This document shows, piece after piece, positions 33,428-41,722 of a DNA stretch of 41,846 nt. Within the stretch, counting starts at the first letter, position 1, and the number at the start of each line of letters is the position of its first letter. The stretch comes from Pseudomonadota bacterium (GTDB lineage Bacteria > Pseudomonadota > Gammaproteobacteria > Acidiferrobacterales > Acidiferrobacteraceae): the NCBI GenBank assembly GCA_021841585.1, contig JAKBUS010000017.1, positions 1 to 41,846 on the forward strand, read 5' to 3'. The notes under the pieces are model-generated. The model saw only the letters and a program-made list of their open reading frames with translations. It was not told the origin of the DNA and did not search any database. The position numbers and the translations under genes are program-made.

Positions 33428-33482
33428 GCGGTATCCGCGTTATGCCGGGCCGACCCCTACCCCACCTTTCCAGGAAGGCCGA

Positions 33483-33511
33483 TTGACCCCGCTTGCGCCA
33501 CCCCCTAAGGT
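33483..33511 (+). promoter_or_regulatory. Promoter of the small membrane-protein gene
   Basis: TTGACC at 33483-33488 and TAAGGT at 33506-33511 are 17 bases apart. This is a good sigma-70 pattern 30 bases before the ATG at 33541. Confidence 0.6.
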
Positions 33512-33540
33512 GGTTTGCACGTCACACAGAGGGGGCGGCC

Positions 33541-33687
33541 ATGTTATGGACCATCTTCGTCATTCTACTCGTATTATGGCTCGTGGGCATTGTGAGCTCG
33601 CGCACGATGGGCGGCTTCATTCATATTTTGCTGGTGCTTGCCCTGGTGCTTTTGATCGTCAATCTGGTTCAGGGCCACGCCTTATGA
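33541..33687 (+). CDS. Tiny membrane protein, lmo0937 type
   Basis: A 48-residue protein that is nearly all membrane: LWTIFVILLVLWLVGIVSS and GFIHILLVLALVLLIVNLV. The two helices are separated by RTMGG. This is the pattern of the widespread lmo0937-type small membrane proteins, of unknown and possibly envelope-stress function. The ATG at 33541 follows GAGGGGGCGG and a good promoter, so the longer open frame starting at 33493 is rejected. Confidence 0.82.
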   Translation: MLWTIFVILLVLWLVGIVSSRTMGGFIHILLVLALVLLIVNLVQGHAL

Positions 33688-33693
33688 GTGGGA

Positions 33694-33722
33694 TTGACAG
33701 GCGCTAGGCGCCCTCCTAGAGT
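33694..33722 (+). promoter_or_regulatory. Promoter of the acyl carrier protein gene
   Basis: TTGACA at 33694-33699 is the full consensus -35. TAGAGT follows at 33717-33722 after 17 bases. It lies about 90 bases before the ATG at 33814, leaving a leader of some 85 bases. Confidence 0.6.
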
Positions 33723-33813
33723 GGCCGCACCCCCGAACCGCTAACAGTTGGGATCGAGCTTTGGTGCGCTACGGGTGCGTTCAGGGACAAGAATCGTGGG
33801 AAGGAGTCGCTTT

Positions 33814-34077
33814 ATGTCGGATATCAGCGATATACGCAAGGATGTGATGACGATCGTCGAGACCAGCGGGAAGCTGGCGCGGCCGATCCCGCCCGACAAG
33901 GATCTCTACAGTGACCTCGGCGTGGAGTCCGTCAACGCGATCAGTATCTTGCTCGCGCTCGAGGGTCGTTTTGAAACGACCATAGACGATACCCGGTTTA
34001 TCGAGGCCCGCACCGTGAATAGTCTCGTCGATCTCGTCGCCGAGGCCAAGCTCGCGCCCGGCGCGCGCGTGGCCTAA
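33814..34077 (+). CDS. Orphan acyl carrier protein
   Basis: An 87-residue carrier protein with the four-helix ACP pattern. The candidate phosphopantetheine site is Ser39 in YSDLGVESVNAISILLALE, where the usual DSL is ESV. It is not the housekeeping AcpP, which has DSLDTVE. No ketosynthase, acyltransferase or ligase is near, so its acyl client is unknown. It may serve a specialised lipid or an adjacent signalling gene. AAGGAG precedes the ATG. Confidence 0.85.
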   Translation: MSDISDIRKDVMTIVETSGKLARPIPPDKDLYSDLGVESVNAISILLALEGRFETTIDDTRFIEARTVNSLVDLVAEAKLAPGARVA

Positions 34078-34127
34078 AGCCCCACGCGCGTGGCGGTCCG
34101 CCGAGGGCGCTTTGCGCGCTCTGTCAT

Positions 34128-34155
34128 TTGACTTTGGGGATTTTCGTTCTAAGGT
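34128..34155 (+). promoter_or_regulatory. Promoter of the receiver/GGDEF-like gene
   Basis: TTGACT at 34128-34133 and TAAGGT at 34150-34155 are 16 bases apart, 75 bases before the preferred start. The -10 is identical to that of the small membrane-protein gene at 33506. Confidence 0.5.
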
Positions 34156-34230
34156 CAAGGGATAGCCATGCGGGGGCAGCAAGGCCTTGATTTGCGGCCG
34201 TTAAATCCCCGCCGATAACCAGAGGTGAGT

Positions 34231-35499
34231 GTGAGTGCGACTACGGCGGTGGTGACGGCGCGCAACGCTGGTCGAGTGCTTGTGGTGGACGATTCCGCGG
34301 TCATCCGCCAGGCTATCAGCAAGATGCTGAAGGTGGATTTCGACGTCGCGGTGGCGGCCGATGGCGAGGCCGGCTGGGAGGCGCTCGTGCAGGCCCCCGA
34401 CGTCGGCGTGCTGATCACCGATATCGAGATGCCGCGGCTCGACGGATATGCCTTCATATGCCGCGTGCGGGCCAGCGATGAGGCGCGCATCCGCGAACTC
34501 CCGATCATCGTAATCACCGGCGCCGACGACGACGAGACCAAGACCCGCGCGTTCGCGTGCGGGGCCACGGATTTCATCACCAAGCCCCTGAACCTGGCTC
34601 AGCTGCAGGCCTGCACGCAGGCCTATATGCGTTTCGAGCAGCCGGTTCCCGAGGAGGTCTCCCCCTATGAAGGCCTGCTCGGCCGGGATGCCTTTCATGA
34701 GCGTGGGGAGGCGCTTTTGCGTGAGGCAAGTGCCCAGCGCCCCGTCACGCTGTTGCTTGCGGCGCTCGATCGGGTCCGCATCCTATATCGCGAATACGGC
34801 GACGAAAAGATGGAGACAGTGGTGGGGCATGTCGCCACGGTGCTGCGCGACGAGGCGGGGGCCGATGTGACGGCCATGGCGCGGCTCGGCGGGACCGAGT
34901 TCGGCATACTCGTGGGGGGCGTGGCCAAGGGCCGGGGGCTTGCCCTCGCGCAGCGCCTGGTGGGGGCGTTTGCCCATCATCCCCTCCATGACGGCAAGAC
35001 CCTCAGCATCAGCGTCGGGGTGGCGTCGTCGGAAGAGGGCGCCGCGGGCTGCGCGGCGTTGCGTCAAATGGCCGAGGAACGACTGAAGCGCGCGGTGGCC
35101 CTGGGGGGTAACCGGGCGAGCGGCTCGGCCTTGAGCGATACGCTTGGCGGGGCCGAGGAGCTGGTCCTCGACGGCATTGCCGCGCCCGCTCCCCCCGCGG
35201 GGGCCGAGGGCGATACCGGCCCCGAGGTGCTGTTCGAGCCCGAATTCATGCCCGAGCCGGTTGTTGCGCCGGCATTTTCCGTTCCCAGGCCGGCCATCCG
35301 TCCGGCCGCAATGATGGGGCTGGATCGCGCCGTTTGCTACCTGAGCGACGGGCGAGGCGCGGAGCTCGAGCCGTTTCTGGATCTGTTGGCATCGGACGTC
35401 GCGGTGTTGCTCGAGTTTCTGAACATGCGCCGGCGCCTGGGCCTGGATTCCGCCATCGCCGCCTTGCGCGAGTCGGCGCGCATGGATCCGACCGCCTGA
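34231..35499 (+). CDS. Response regulator with receiver and degenerate GGDEF domains
   Basis: A 422-residue cytoplasmic signalling protein. Residues ~14-135 are a receiver domain with phospho-acceptor Asp64 (LITDIEMPRLDGY) and Lys118 (FITKPLN). Residues ~145-290 resemble a GGDEF domain, but the signature at 220-224 is GGTEF and the first metal-binding Asp becomes ALDRVR. Diguanylate cyclase activity is therefore doubtful. The remaining ~130 residues are a Pro/Ala-rich linker and a helical tail (LDLLASDVAVLLEFLNMRRR). No histidine kinase is adjacent. AGAGGTGA precedes GTG 34231; GTG 34225 adds two residues. Confidence 0.85.
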   Translation: MSATTAVVTARNAGRVLVVDDSAVIRQAISKMLKVDFDVAVAADGEAGWEALVQAPDVGVLITDIEMPRLDGYAFICRVRASDEARIRELPIIVITGADDDETKTRAFACGATDFITKPLNLAQLQACTQAYMRFEQPVPEEVSPYEGLLGRDAFHERGEALLREASAQRPVTLLLAALDRVRILYREYGDEKMETVVGHVATVLRDEAGADVTAMARLGGTEFGILVGGVAKGRGLALAQRLVGAFAHHPLHDGKTLSISVGVASSEEGAAGCAALRQMAEERLKRAVALGGNRASGSALSDTLGGAEELVLDGIAAPAPPAGAEGDTGPEVLFEPEFMPEPVVAPAFSVPRPAIRPAAMMGLDRAVCYLSDGRGAELEPFLDLLASDVAVLLEFLNMRRRLGLDSAIAALRESARMDPTA

Positions 35500-35811
35500 G
35501 CGCGGCACCGGCGGTCTAGGGGCGGGCGGCGCCAGGCAGGGACCGAGACCCGGCCGTGGCGCCGACGGGTAAGCGGCCGGGAACCTGTGGCGGTATTGGG
35601 GGTCCGAACAGAAAAGACGGATAGAGGCGCCATTGGAAAATCAGCAGGGAGATCGTGGATCCCGGTGCCTGGTCGCCGGGGCCGAGGGCAGTCCTTCTCC
35701 GGGGCGCCGAATGCGCATCATGCCGCGCCGCCAAGGCGCGGCATGCAAGGGACCTCGGCTGCGGGTTGTGGCCGGTCGTTTTCGGCCGGTGTTATGTAAC
35801 GCGCGCCCGGC
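35500..35811. other. Gap before the DUF481 gene, with hairpins
   Basis: No credible gene in these 312 bases. It holds the strong hairpin at 35719-35745, and a second, weaker stem (GGCCG with CGGCC, about 35770-35788) close to the next gene. Open frames crossing this stretch look like shadows. Confidence 0.45.
35719..35745 (+). terminator. Strong GC hairpin, possible terminator or RNA structure
   Basis: An 11-pair perfect stem (CATGCCGCGCC with GGCGCGGCATG) closes a five-base GCCAA loop. There is no U-run, so intrinsic termination is uncertain. It lies 220 bases after one gene and 67 bases before the next. Confidence 0.45.
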
Positions 35812-36579
35812 ATGAGGGCCCGGTTCGGTTACGCGCGGCCTGCGCTGGCCGCCGGTGTGGTATTGGTGCTGTCTGCGACCGCAGGCGCGCACGCCGCCGT
35901 CAAGGCGCTCCCCAAGGCCGGATGGCACGGTGAGTTCGGGGCCGGTCTGTCATCGTCTTCCGGGGTTGCGGTCACCACCAGCATGAACTCCACCGACCGG
36001 CTTCGCGATACCGTCGGCCTGTGGAGCTACGGCGGGAACCTGAGTTACAATTATTTTTCCTACAATGGCGTGGCCGGCGTGAACCGCCTAGTCACCACCC
36101 TTGATGTGCGGCGCAGCTTCAAGTCGGCGCCCATCAGCTTCGTAGTCGGCAGTGCCCGCTATGACCATAACCTGTTCGACGGCTACGATCATTATTTCGT
36201 GGAGATGCTAAATGCCGGCCGGACGCTCGTTGCCACCCGCACCATGCATCTCAACCTCGAGGCCGGCGGGGGTGCTCGGCAGAACTACTATCCCGGGGGG
36301 CGTCCCGTGGAAGATGAGCCGGTCGGGGACGTGGCGATGAATTATGTGTGGCACCTGCGCCGGGGGACCCGTTTCAGCGAACACCTAAGCGTCATGGGGG
36401 CGCGTAGCGGGACGCTCGTCACCTCGACCAGCGGGGTGACCACAACCCTCGTGTTCCACTTAGCGCTCAAATTCTCGGAAGAGGTCGTCCATTATACGAG
36501 CCTGCCATCGACGGCGCTCGTCCACTACGCCACGACCACGACCTTTACCACACTGAATCTCATCTACCACATCGGCTAG
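35812..36579 (+). CDS. DUF481-type outer-membrane beta-barrel protein
   Basis: A 255-residue exported protein. The signal peptide is basic then hydrophobic (ARPALAAGVVLVLSATAGAH, residues ~8-27). The mature part is rich in alternating aromatic strands, e.g. GLWSYGGNLSYNYFSYN, and begins WHGEFGAGLSSSSGV, the DUF481/YdiY pattern. It ends in an aromatic strand (TLNLIYHIG), though without the terminal Phe usual for barrel insertion. Function is unknown; salt or envelope roles reported for relatives are not visible here. Confidence 0.8.
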   Translation: MRARFGYARPALAAGVVLVLSATAGAHAAVKALPKAGWHGEFGAGLSSSSGVAVTTSMNSTDRLRDTVGLWSYGGNLSYNYFSYNGVAGVNRLVTTLDVRRSFKSAPISFVVGSARYDHNLFDGYDHYFVEMLNAGRTLVATRTMHLNLEAGGGARQNYYPGGRPVEDEPVGDVAMNYVWHLRRGTRFSEHLSVMGARSGTLVTSTSGVTTTLVFHLALKFSEEVVHYTSLPSTALVHYATTTTFTTLNLIYHIG

Positions 36580-36606
36580 CGGCCCCGGACAAGCGGTCCA
36601 GGGCCG
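36580..36606. terminator. Hairpin between convergent DUF481 and OYE genes
   Basis: CGGCCC (36580-36585) pairs with GGGCCG (36601-36606), and inside it GGAC pairs with GTCC around an AAGCG-type loop, with one mismatch. It fills the 38-base gap between two convergent stops, suggesting a shared terminator. No U-run. Confidence 0.5.
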
Positions 36607-36617
36607 TGGGATCGATG

Positions 36618-37682
36618 TCAGGGTCGGGCGCGCTCGTACTGCGCGGGCCACTGACCATCGACATGCAGGGCGTGAGCCGCATGCAGCGGCCAGTACGGGT
36701 CACGCAAGAGTTCGCGCCCGAGGAACACGCAGTCGGCGAGCCCTGTACGCACGATCTGCTCGGCCTGCAGCGGCTCATTGATGAGGCCTACGGCGCCCAC
36801 GGCGATGCCGACATCGGCGCGCACGCGGGTGGCGAATGGGGTCTGAAAGCCGGGGCCGGCCGGGATCTGCGCGTCCGCGACCATGCCCCCGCTCGAGCAA
36901 TCGATGAGATCGACGCCGCGGGTCTTCAGTTCCCGGGCAAGCGCCAGCGATTGCTCGATGTCCCAGCCGCCCTCCACCCAGTCGGTGGCCGATATGCGCA
37001 CGAACAGGGGCTTTGCGTCGGGCCACACCTTGCGCACCGCCTCGGTCACCTCCAGCGGCAGCCGCAAGCGGTTCTCCAGCCGGCCCCCATAGCGGTCGTC
37101 GCGGTGATTGGCAAGCGGCGACAGGAATTCATGCAACAGGTAACCATGCGCCATGTGCAGTTCGAGGACATCAAATCCGGCCTCGTGGGCGCGCCGCGCG
37201 GCCTGCGTGAAATCCGTCACCACGCGCCGCAGGTCGGCGTCCCGGCAGGCCTCCGGCCGGGGATGCCCGCCTGCAAACGGAATGGGGCTCGGCGCGATCA
37301 CAGACCAGCCGCCCTCGGCCTGCGACAGCGGGCGCCCCCCGCGCCAGGGGGCATCGGTGGAGGCCTTGCGGCCGGCATGGGCGATCTGGATTGCGGCCGC
37401 CGCGCCCTGGGATTTTATAAAATGGACGATGGGCTTTAGCGCCTCGGCATGATCATCGCTCCACAGGCCCTGGTCTCCGGGGCTGATGCGGCCCTCGGGG
37501 CTCACCGCTGTCGCCTCCATCATGACCAGTCCCGCCCCGCCAACCGCGCGGCTGCCGAGATGGACGAGGTGCCAGGCGGTCGGAAAGCCGTCGATACTCG
37601 AGTATTGGCACATCGGCGAGACGAAGATGCGGTTGCGAAATGTCTGCGAACGTAGACGAAGGGATGAAAAGAGCGCGCTCAC
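36618..37682 (-). CDS. Old Yellow Enzyme, YqjM/NamA type
   Basis: A 354-residue FMN-dependent oxidoreductase that reduces activated C=C bonds with NADPH. It has the YqjM-type Cys25 (VSPMCQYSS), the active-site histidines in IQIAHAGRKAS and LELHMAHGYLLHEFLSPLAN, and the FMN-phosphate region near LGRELLRDPYWPLHAA. The physiological substrate is usually unknown; electrophile detoxification is the common view. It lies 31 bases from the epmA end and shares its direction. Confidence 0.93.
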   Translation of the reverse strand: MSALFSSLRLRSQTFRNRIFVSPMCQYSSIDGFPTAWHLVHLGSRAVGGAGLVMMEATAVSPEGRISPGDQGLWSDDHAEALKPIVHFIKSQGAAAAIQIAHAGRKASTDAPWRGGRPLSQAEGGWSVIAPSPIPFAGGHPRPEACRDADLRRVVTDFTQAARRAHEAGFDVLELHMAHGYLLHEFLSPLANHRDDRYGGRLENRLRLPLEVTEAVRKVWPDAKPLFVRISATDWVEGGWDIEQSLALARELKTRGVDLIDCSSGGMVADAQIPAGPGFQTPFATRVRADVGIAVGAVGLINEPLQAEQIVRTGLADCVFLGRELLRDPYWPLHAAHALHVDGQWPAQYERARP

Positions 37683-37713
37683 GCGGCCTCCTATGGGTTA
37701 TGATGATTGATTA

Positions 37714-38706
37714 TCAGGCCTGTGCGATGGGGAACGCCAGGACTTCGTCGATATGCGTGGCGCCCATGGCCAGCATCAGCACTCGATCGAAGCCGAGTGC
37801 GCAACCGGCGCAGTCGGGCAGGCCGCCTTCGGCGAGCGCTGCCAGCAGGCGCTGGTCCTGGTCGATGCTCGGCAACGCCCGTTCACGCCGCTTGGCCGCC
37901 TCGCTCGCGAATCGGCTGGCGTATTCCTCGGCCCGTGCCGCCTCGTGAAAACCATTGGCAAGCTCCAGCGGCCCCCGGTAGATCTCGAAGCGATCCGCGA
38001 GCCCTTGGGCGTTGAGGCGCGCGAGTGCGGCTTGGCTTGACGGGTAGTCCGTCACCACCGTCAGGGCCTCGACCGGGAATCCGGGTGCTACGGCATGGCT
38101 CATGAGCAGGTCGAGGATCTCGTCGCGGTCGTCCAGGGCCAGTTCTTGTGCCGCCGGAAGGCGTCCGCGCGCGACCGCGCGCAGATCATCGGTCGGCGCG
38201 TCGATGGGATCGATGTCCAGGGCATCTTGAAACGCCTCGCGGTAAGTCACGATGCGCGCAGGCGCCTCCAGGGACACGACGAGCTGCGCGATGAGCGCGC
38301 AGGCCTCGGCAATGAGGCGCCGGTGGTCGTAGCCCAGGCCGTACCATTCCACCAGCGTGAATTCGGGGTTATGGAAGCGTCCGCTCTCGCCCTGACGAAA
38401 GGCCTTCGTGATCTGAAAGATCGAACCGCTGCCCGCCATGATCAGGCGCTTCATGGCGTATTCGGGAGAGGTCTGGAGGTAAAGGGTGCCCAGCAGCGGG
38501 TCGCTTAGCGCAAACTGCGCCAGCTGCGCGTCCGGTACGCCCGCGCGCGCGAGCACCGGCGTCTCCACCTCCAGATAGCCGCGCCCTCCGAAGAATGCAC
38601 GCGTCTCGGCCAGCAATGCCGCGCGCTGACGGATGGCCGCGAGGCGTGCGCGCGGCGCGGCGGCGTCCTCGCGGCCGGATGCGTTCTTATTCCTTGGCGC
38701 GGGCAA
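37714..38706 (-). CDS. epmA: EF-P lysine lysyltransferase EpmA
   Basis: A 330-residue class II lysyl-tRNA-synthetase paralogue, lacking the anticodon-binding domain, that attaches beta-lysine to Lys34 of EF-P. Motifs include [39 protein letters not shown] and the class II motif 3 [18 protein letters not shown]. It overlaps the 3' end of efp by 20 bases on the same strand, so target and modifier are made together. Confidence 0.95.
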   Translation of the reverse strand: MPAPRNKNASGREDAAAPRARLAAIRQRAALLAETRAFFGGRGYLEVETPVLARAGVPDAQLAQFALSDPLLGTLYLQTSPEYAMKRLIMAGSGSIFQITKAFRQGESGRFHNPEFTLVEWYGLGYDHRRLIAEACALIAQLVVSLEAPARIVTYREAFQDALDIDPIDAPTDDLRAVARGRLPAAQELALDDRDEILDLLMSHAVAPGFPVEALTVVTDYPSSQAALARLNAQGLADRFEIYRGPLELANGFHEAARAEEYASRFASEAAKRRERALPSIDQDQRLLAALAEGGLPDCAGCALGFDRVLMLAMGATHIDEVLAFPIAQA

Positions 38707-39256
38707 TGTATTCGCCGGTCTGGGTATTGACCTTCAGGCTGTCACCGATATTGATGAAAAGCGGGACGCGCACGACCGCGCCGGTCTCCAAGGTCGCGGG
38801 CTTGCCGCCCCCGCCGCTCGTGTCGCCGCGCACCCCGGGGTCGGTGTCCGTGACTTTAAGTACGACATGGACGGGCGCGGTCACGCTCAAGGGCACGCCA
38901 TTCCATAAGGTCACGAGACACAGGGCTTGTTCCTTCAGCCACTTCGCGGCGTCGCCCACGGCGGTTTTGTCGGCCCCCAGTTGTTCATAGGTCTCGGGCG
39001 ACATGAAGTACCAGAATTCGCCGTCGCTATACAGATACTGCATCTCGACGTCGATGACGTCGGCGCCTTCCACGCTGTCCCCGGACTTGAAGGTGCGCTC
39101 CACGACGCGCCCGGTCTTTAGGTTGCGAATCTTGACGCGGTTGAAGGCCTGGCCCTTGCCGGGTTTCACGAACTCGTTTTCTATGATCGCGCAGGGATCG
39201 GCGTCGAGCATGATCTTCAGTCCGCTCTTGAATTCGTTGGTGCTGTAGGTGGTCAT
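38687..39256 (-). CDS. efp: Elongation factor P
   Basis: A 189-residue, tRNA-shaped factor that rescues ribosomes stalled at polyproline. The modified loop is [10 protein letters not shown], with Lys34 the target of EpmA and EpmB. Domain signatures [20 protein letters not shown] and [19 protein letters not shown] are complete. The ATG at 39256 gives the standard N-terminus [16 protein letters not shown]. The longer open frame toward 39775 is antisense to epmB and rejected. Confidence 0.97.
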   Translation of the reverse strand: MTTYSTNEFKSGLKIMLDADPCAIIENEFVKPGKGQAFNRVKIRNLKTGRVVERTFKSGDSVEGADVIDVEMQYLYSDGEFWYFMSPETYEQLGADKTAVGDAAKWLKEQALCLVTLWNGVPLSVTAPVHVVLKVTDTDPGVRGDTSGGGGKPATLETGAVVRVPLFINIGDSLKVNTQTGEYIARAKE

Positions 39257-39331
39257 GACGATCTCGAATTGGAGTAGGGGCTGGCCGGTGTCGCTTGCCT
39301 TTTGTCGACCGAACACGGACAGTGCGCGCCT

Positions 39332-40363
39332 ATGATACATCGAACCGATCACGCACGGCAGGCACCTTGGCAGGCGGAGCTCGCGGCGGCCATCCGCGAC
39401 CCAGAGGCCCTTGTGCGGGTCCTGGGGCTGCCGGATACCCTGCTCGCGGCGGCGCGCCGCGCGCATGCGCATTTTCCGGTACGGGTCCCTCCCGCCTATC
39501 TGGCGCGTATCCGCCAAGGCGACCCCGAGGATCCCTTGTTGCGCCAGATCTTGCCGCTTGATCTGGAGGAGGCCCCTCAGCCCGGTTTCTCGAAAGACCC
39601 GGTCGGTGATCTGGCCGCCCAGGTCGCGCCCGGGGTCCTGCATAAGTACGAGGGCCGCGTGTTGCTGACTGCCACCGGGGCCTGCGCCATTCACTGCCGT
39701 TATTGTTTCCGCCGCCACTTTCCGTACGCCGAGGCCCAGGCCGCGCGGGACCGTTGGGCGGTGGCCACCGCCCATCTCGCCGCCGACCCCTCGATTCGCG
39801 AGGTGATCTTGAGTGGGGGCGACCCGCTGACCCTGAGTGACGACAAGCTCGCCGGTCTGATGGGCGCGCTACACGCCATGCCGCACATCAAGCGCCTGCG
39901 CTTGCACACCCGCGTGCCGGTGGTGATCCCAAGCCGCGTGAATGAGGGGCTGCTCGGTTGGCTCGAGGAGACGCCGCTTGCGGTCGTCATGGTGCTGCAT
40001 ATCAACCATCCGCGCGAGGTCGACGAGGCCGTGGTTCGCGCCTGCGGGCGCCTGCGGGCGGCGCGTGTCACGCTCCTGAATCAGGCGGTGTTGCTCGCCG
40101 GGGTCAACGACGATGCCGAGGTGCTGGCAGCCCTGAGTGAGCGGGTGTTCGAGGTCGGCGTCCTGCCCTATTATCTGCACATGCTCGATCACGTGGAGGG
40201 GGCCGCGCATTTCGCGGTCGATGCCACGCGCGCCCTCGGGCTTTTGGAGGTCCTGCGCACCCGACTTCCCGGCTATCTCGTGCCGCGGCTGGTGCGCGAG
40301 GAGGCCGGCGCCCCAGCCAAGGTCCCGGTGGTCAGGGTTGGCGCGGGTGCGGGTTGCCGGTAA
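39332..40363 (+). CDS. epmB: EF-P beta-lysylation protein EpmB (lysine 2,3-aminomutase-like)
   Basis: A 343-residue radical SAM enzyme that makes (R)-beta-lysine for EF-P. The cluster-binding motif is CAIHCRYC (Cys118, 122, 125), and the PLP-binding region matches the lysine aminomutase family. The N-terminus [13 protein letters not shown] aligns well with E. coli EpmB. A TTG at 39302 is the only reasonable alternative. No clear ribosome-binding site precedes the ATG. It is divergent from efp across 75 bases, so the modification module is contiguous. Confidence 0.94.
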   Translation: MIHRTDHARQAPWQAELAAAIRDPEALVRVLGLPDTLLAAARRAHAHFPVRVPPAYLARIRQGDPEDPLLRQILPLDLEEAPQPGFSKDPVGDLAAQVAPGVLHKYEGRVLLTATGACAIHCRYCFRRHFPYAEAQAARDRWAVATAHLAADPSIREVILSGGDPLTLSDDKLAGLMGALHAMPHIKRLRLHTRVPVVIPSRVNEGLLGWLEETPLAVVMVLHINHPREVDEAVVRACGRLRAARVTLLNQAVLLAGVNDDAEVLAALSERVFEVGVLPYYLHMLDHVEGAAHFAVDATRALGLLEVLRTRLPGYLVPRLVREEAGAPAKVPVVRVGAGAGCR

Positions 40364-40400
40364 AGTAGGGGGTTACGTATTAAGAGGCGAGGCGGATAGG

Positions 40401-41282
40401 GTGGCGATTGCGGATTTGAACCTCTGGGACCCCGGGCTCGCTGGCCTGGGCGTGGGTCTTGCGCTGGCCACCGCGTTTTTCCTGGGCATGGTCCATGGGA
40501 TAACACCGGACGAGCACACCTGGCCGATCACATTCAACTATGCCATAGGATCCTACTCGGTCCGCGGAGGCTTCAGGGCCGGCCTGCTCTTTTCGCTCGC
40601 CTTCACCTTGCAGCGCGCGATCGCCTCCGAGCTTGCCTACTTCGCCATGAGCGATTTTCTCGCCGGGGCGCGCTGGAACTTTACGGTCTATATCGTCGTC
40701 GGGGCGGTCATGGCGGCCTCGGGGCTTTTTATATTACGCAAGGGCCGCGTCCCGCACCTCTTTCATAGTCATGCGCTTGATAATGAGGCCCGCGACGAGC
40801 CCGCGGCCCTGCCGCGCTATATGCCGCTCGTGCACGGTTTCCTGGCGGGGTGGGGGACCGGCGCGTTTGCGCTCATCGTCTACACGGTCCTGGCGCCGGC
40901 CATGCACAGCGCCTATCTGGCGTTCCTGCCGGGCCTTCTCTTCGGTCTCGGGACGATGGTCACACAGATGCTCCTCGGCTCGCTGTTCGGTGGCTGGATG
41001 GCCCGCCGTAAGCTCGATGGCCGAGCCCGGGTCTATGTGGCGCGCAAGATGGCCGGACGCACCCTGAGCGGCGGCGGTGTGAGTTTCATGCTCGTGGGCG
41101 CCCTTGGGCTCATGTATCCCGCCCTCGCCTCGTTGTCCTGGACCACCGGCCTGCACATCCATAATCTGGCGCACCTCGGGGTGGGTCTGGTGCTGGTCGT
41201 GATCCTGCTCGTGCCGATCGCCGGCTACGCCTTCTGGAAGTCGGTACGCGAGGCCCGCCAGCGGTTTCCCGCGGTCTCATAG
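40401..41282 (+). CDS. Nickel/cobalt-transporter-like membrane protein
   Basis: A 293-residue inner-membrane protein with about seven hydrophobic segments, beginning GLGVGLALATAFFLGMVHGI. The motif HGITPDEHTWPITFNYAIGS (His32 on) recalls the NiCoT/UreH-type HAxDxDH signature, with spacing one residue longer. A later repeat GFLAGWGTGAFALIVYTVLA is in the matching second half. A histidine-rich cytoplasmic loop (LFHSHALD) could handle metal. Nickel or cobalt is a guess; sulfite exporter-like relatives are possible. The GTG at 40401 follows GAGGCGGATAGG and leaves a 37-base gap from epmB. Confidence 0.68.
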   Translation: MAIADLNLWDPGLAGLGVGLALATAFFLGMVHGITPDEHTWPITFNYAIGSYSVRGGFRAGLLFSLAFTLQRAIASELAYFAMSDFLAGARWNFTVYIVVGAVMAASGLFILRKGRVPHLFHSHALDNEARDEPAALPRYMPLVHGFLAGWGTGAFALIVYTVLAPAMHSAYLAFLPGLLFGLGTMVTQMLLGSLFGGWMARRKLDGRARVYVARKMAGRTLSGGGVSFMLVGALGLMYPALASLSWTTGLHIHNLAHLGVGLVLVVILLVPIAGYAFWKSVREARQRFPAVS

Positions 41283-41292
41283 GTTCATCCGC

Positions 41293-41722
41293 TCACGGCC
41301 CGGGATGCGGCGTCACGCGCAGGTAGGGCCGGATCTCCTTGTAGCCCTTGGGAAATTTGGCGGCGAGCGCGGCCTCGTCCGTGATCGTAAGAGAGATCAC
41401 CGCATCGTCGCCGCAGCGCCAGTTGACGGGCGTGGCGATTGTACCTGTCGGTCAGCTGCAATGAGCCGATGATTCGGAAGATCTCGCCGAAATCGCGCCC
41501 GGTGCTGGCCGGGTAGGTCAGTATGGTGCGGATCACCTTTTGCGAGTCGATGATAAACACCGAGCGCACCATCAGCGTGCCGCTTTGCCGCGGGTGAATC
41601 ATGTCGTACAGGGTCGCGACCTTACGGTCCTGGTCGCCCAGGATCGGGAACTCGACGTAGGTCTTCTGTGTGTCGTCGATATCCTTAGATCCATTCCTTA
41701 TGGGTCGCGACCGGATCGACGT
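41293..41722 (-). pseudogene. Prx6-type peroxiredoxin remnant with two frameshifts
   Basis: The reverse strand reads VDPVATHKEWI, then after a frameshift near 41687 KDIDDTQKTYVEFPILGDQD, RKVATLYDMIHPRQSGTLMV and RTILTYPASTGRDFGEIFRI. A second shift near 41442 leads to ATPVNWRCGDDAVISLTITD and a final RPYLRVTPHPGP stop at 41293. These are the C-terminal halves of 1-Cys (Prx6-type) peroxiredoxins. The catalytic N-terminal thioredoxin fold with PVCTTE is missing, since sequence upstream of 41722 diverges. The gene is therefore dead. Confidence 0.8.

Noticed and set aside
34231-35499. Calling this an active diguanylate cyclase
   Set aside because: The signature is GGTEF and other metal-site residues are changed, so activity is not supported.
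38687-39775. A 362-residue efp with a long N-terminal extension
   Set aside because: The extension is antisense to epmB; the ATG at 39256 gives a standard EF-P with Lys34 in register.
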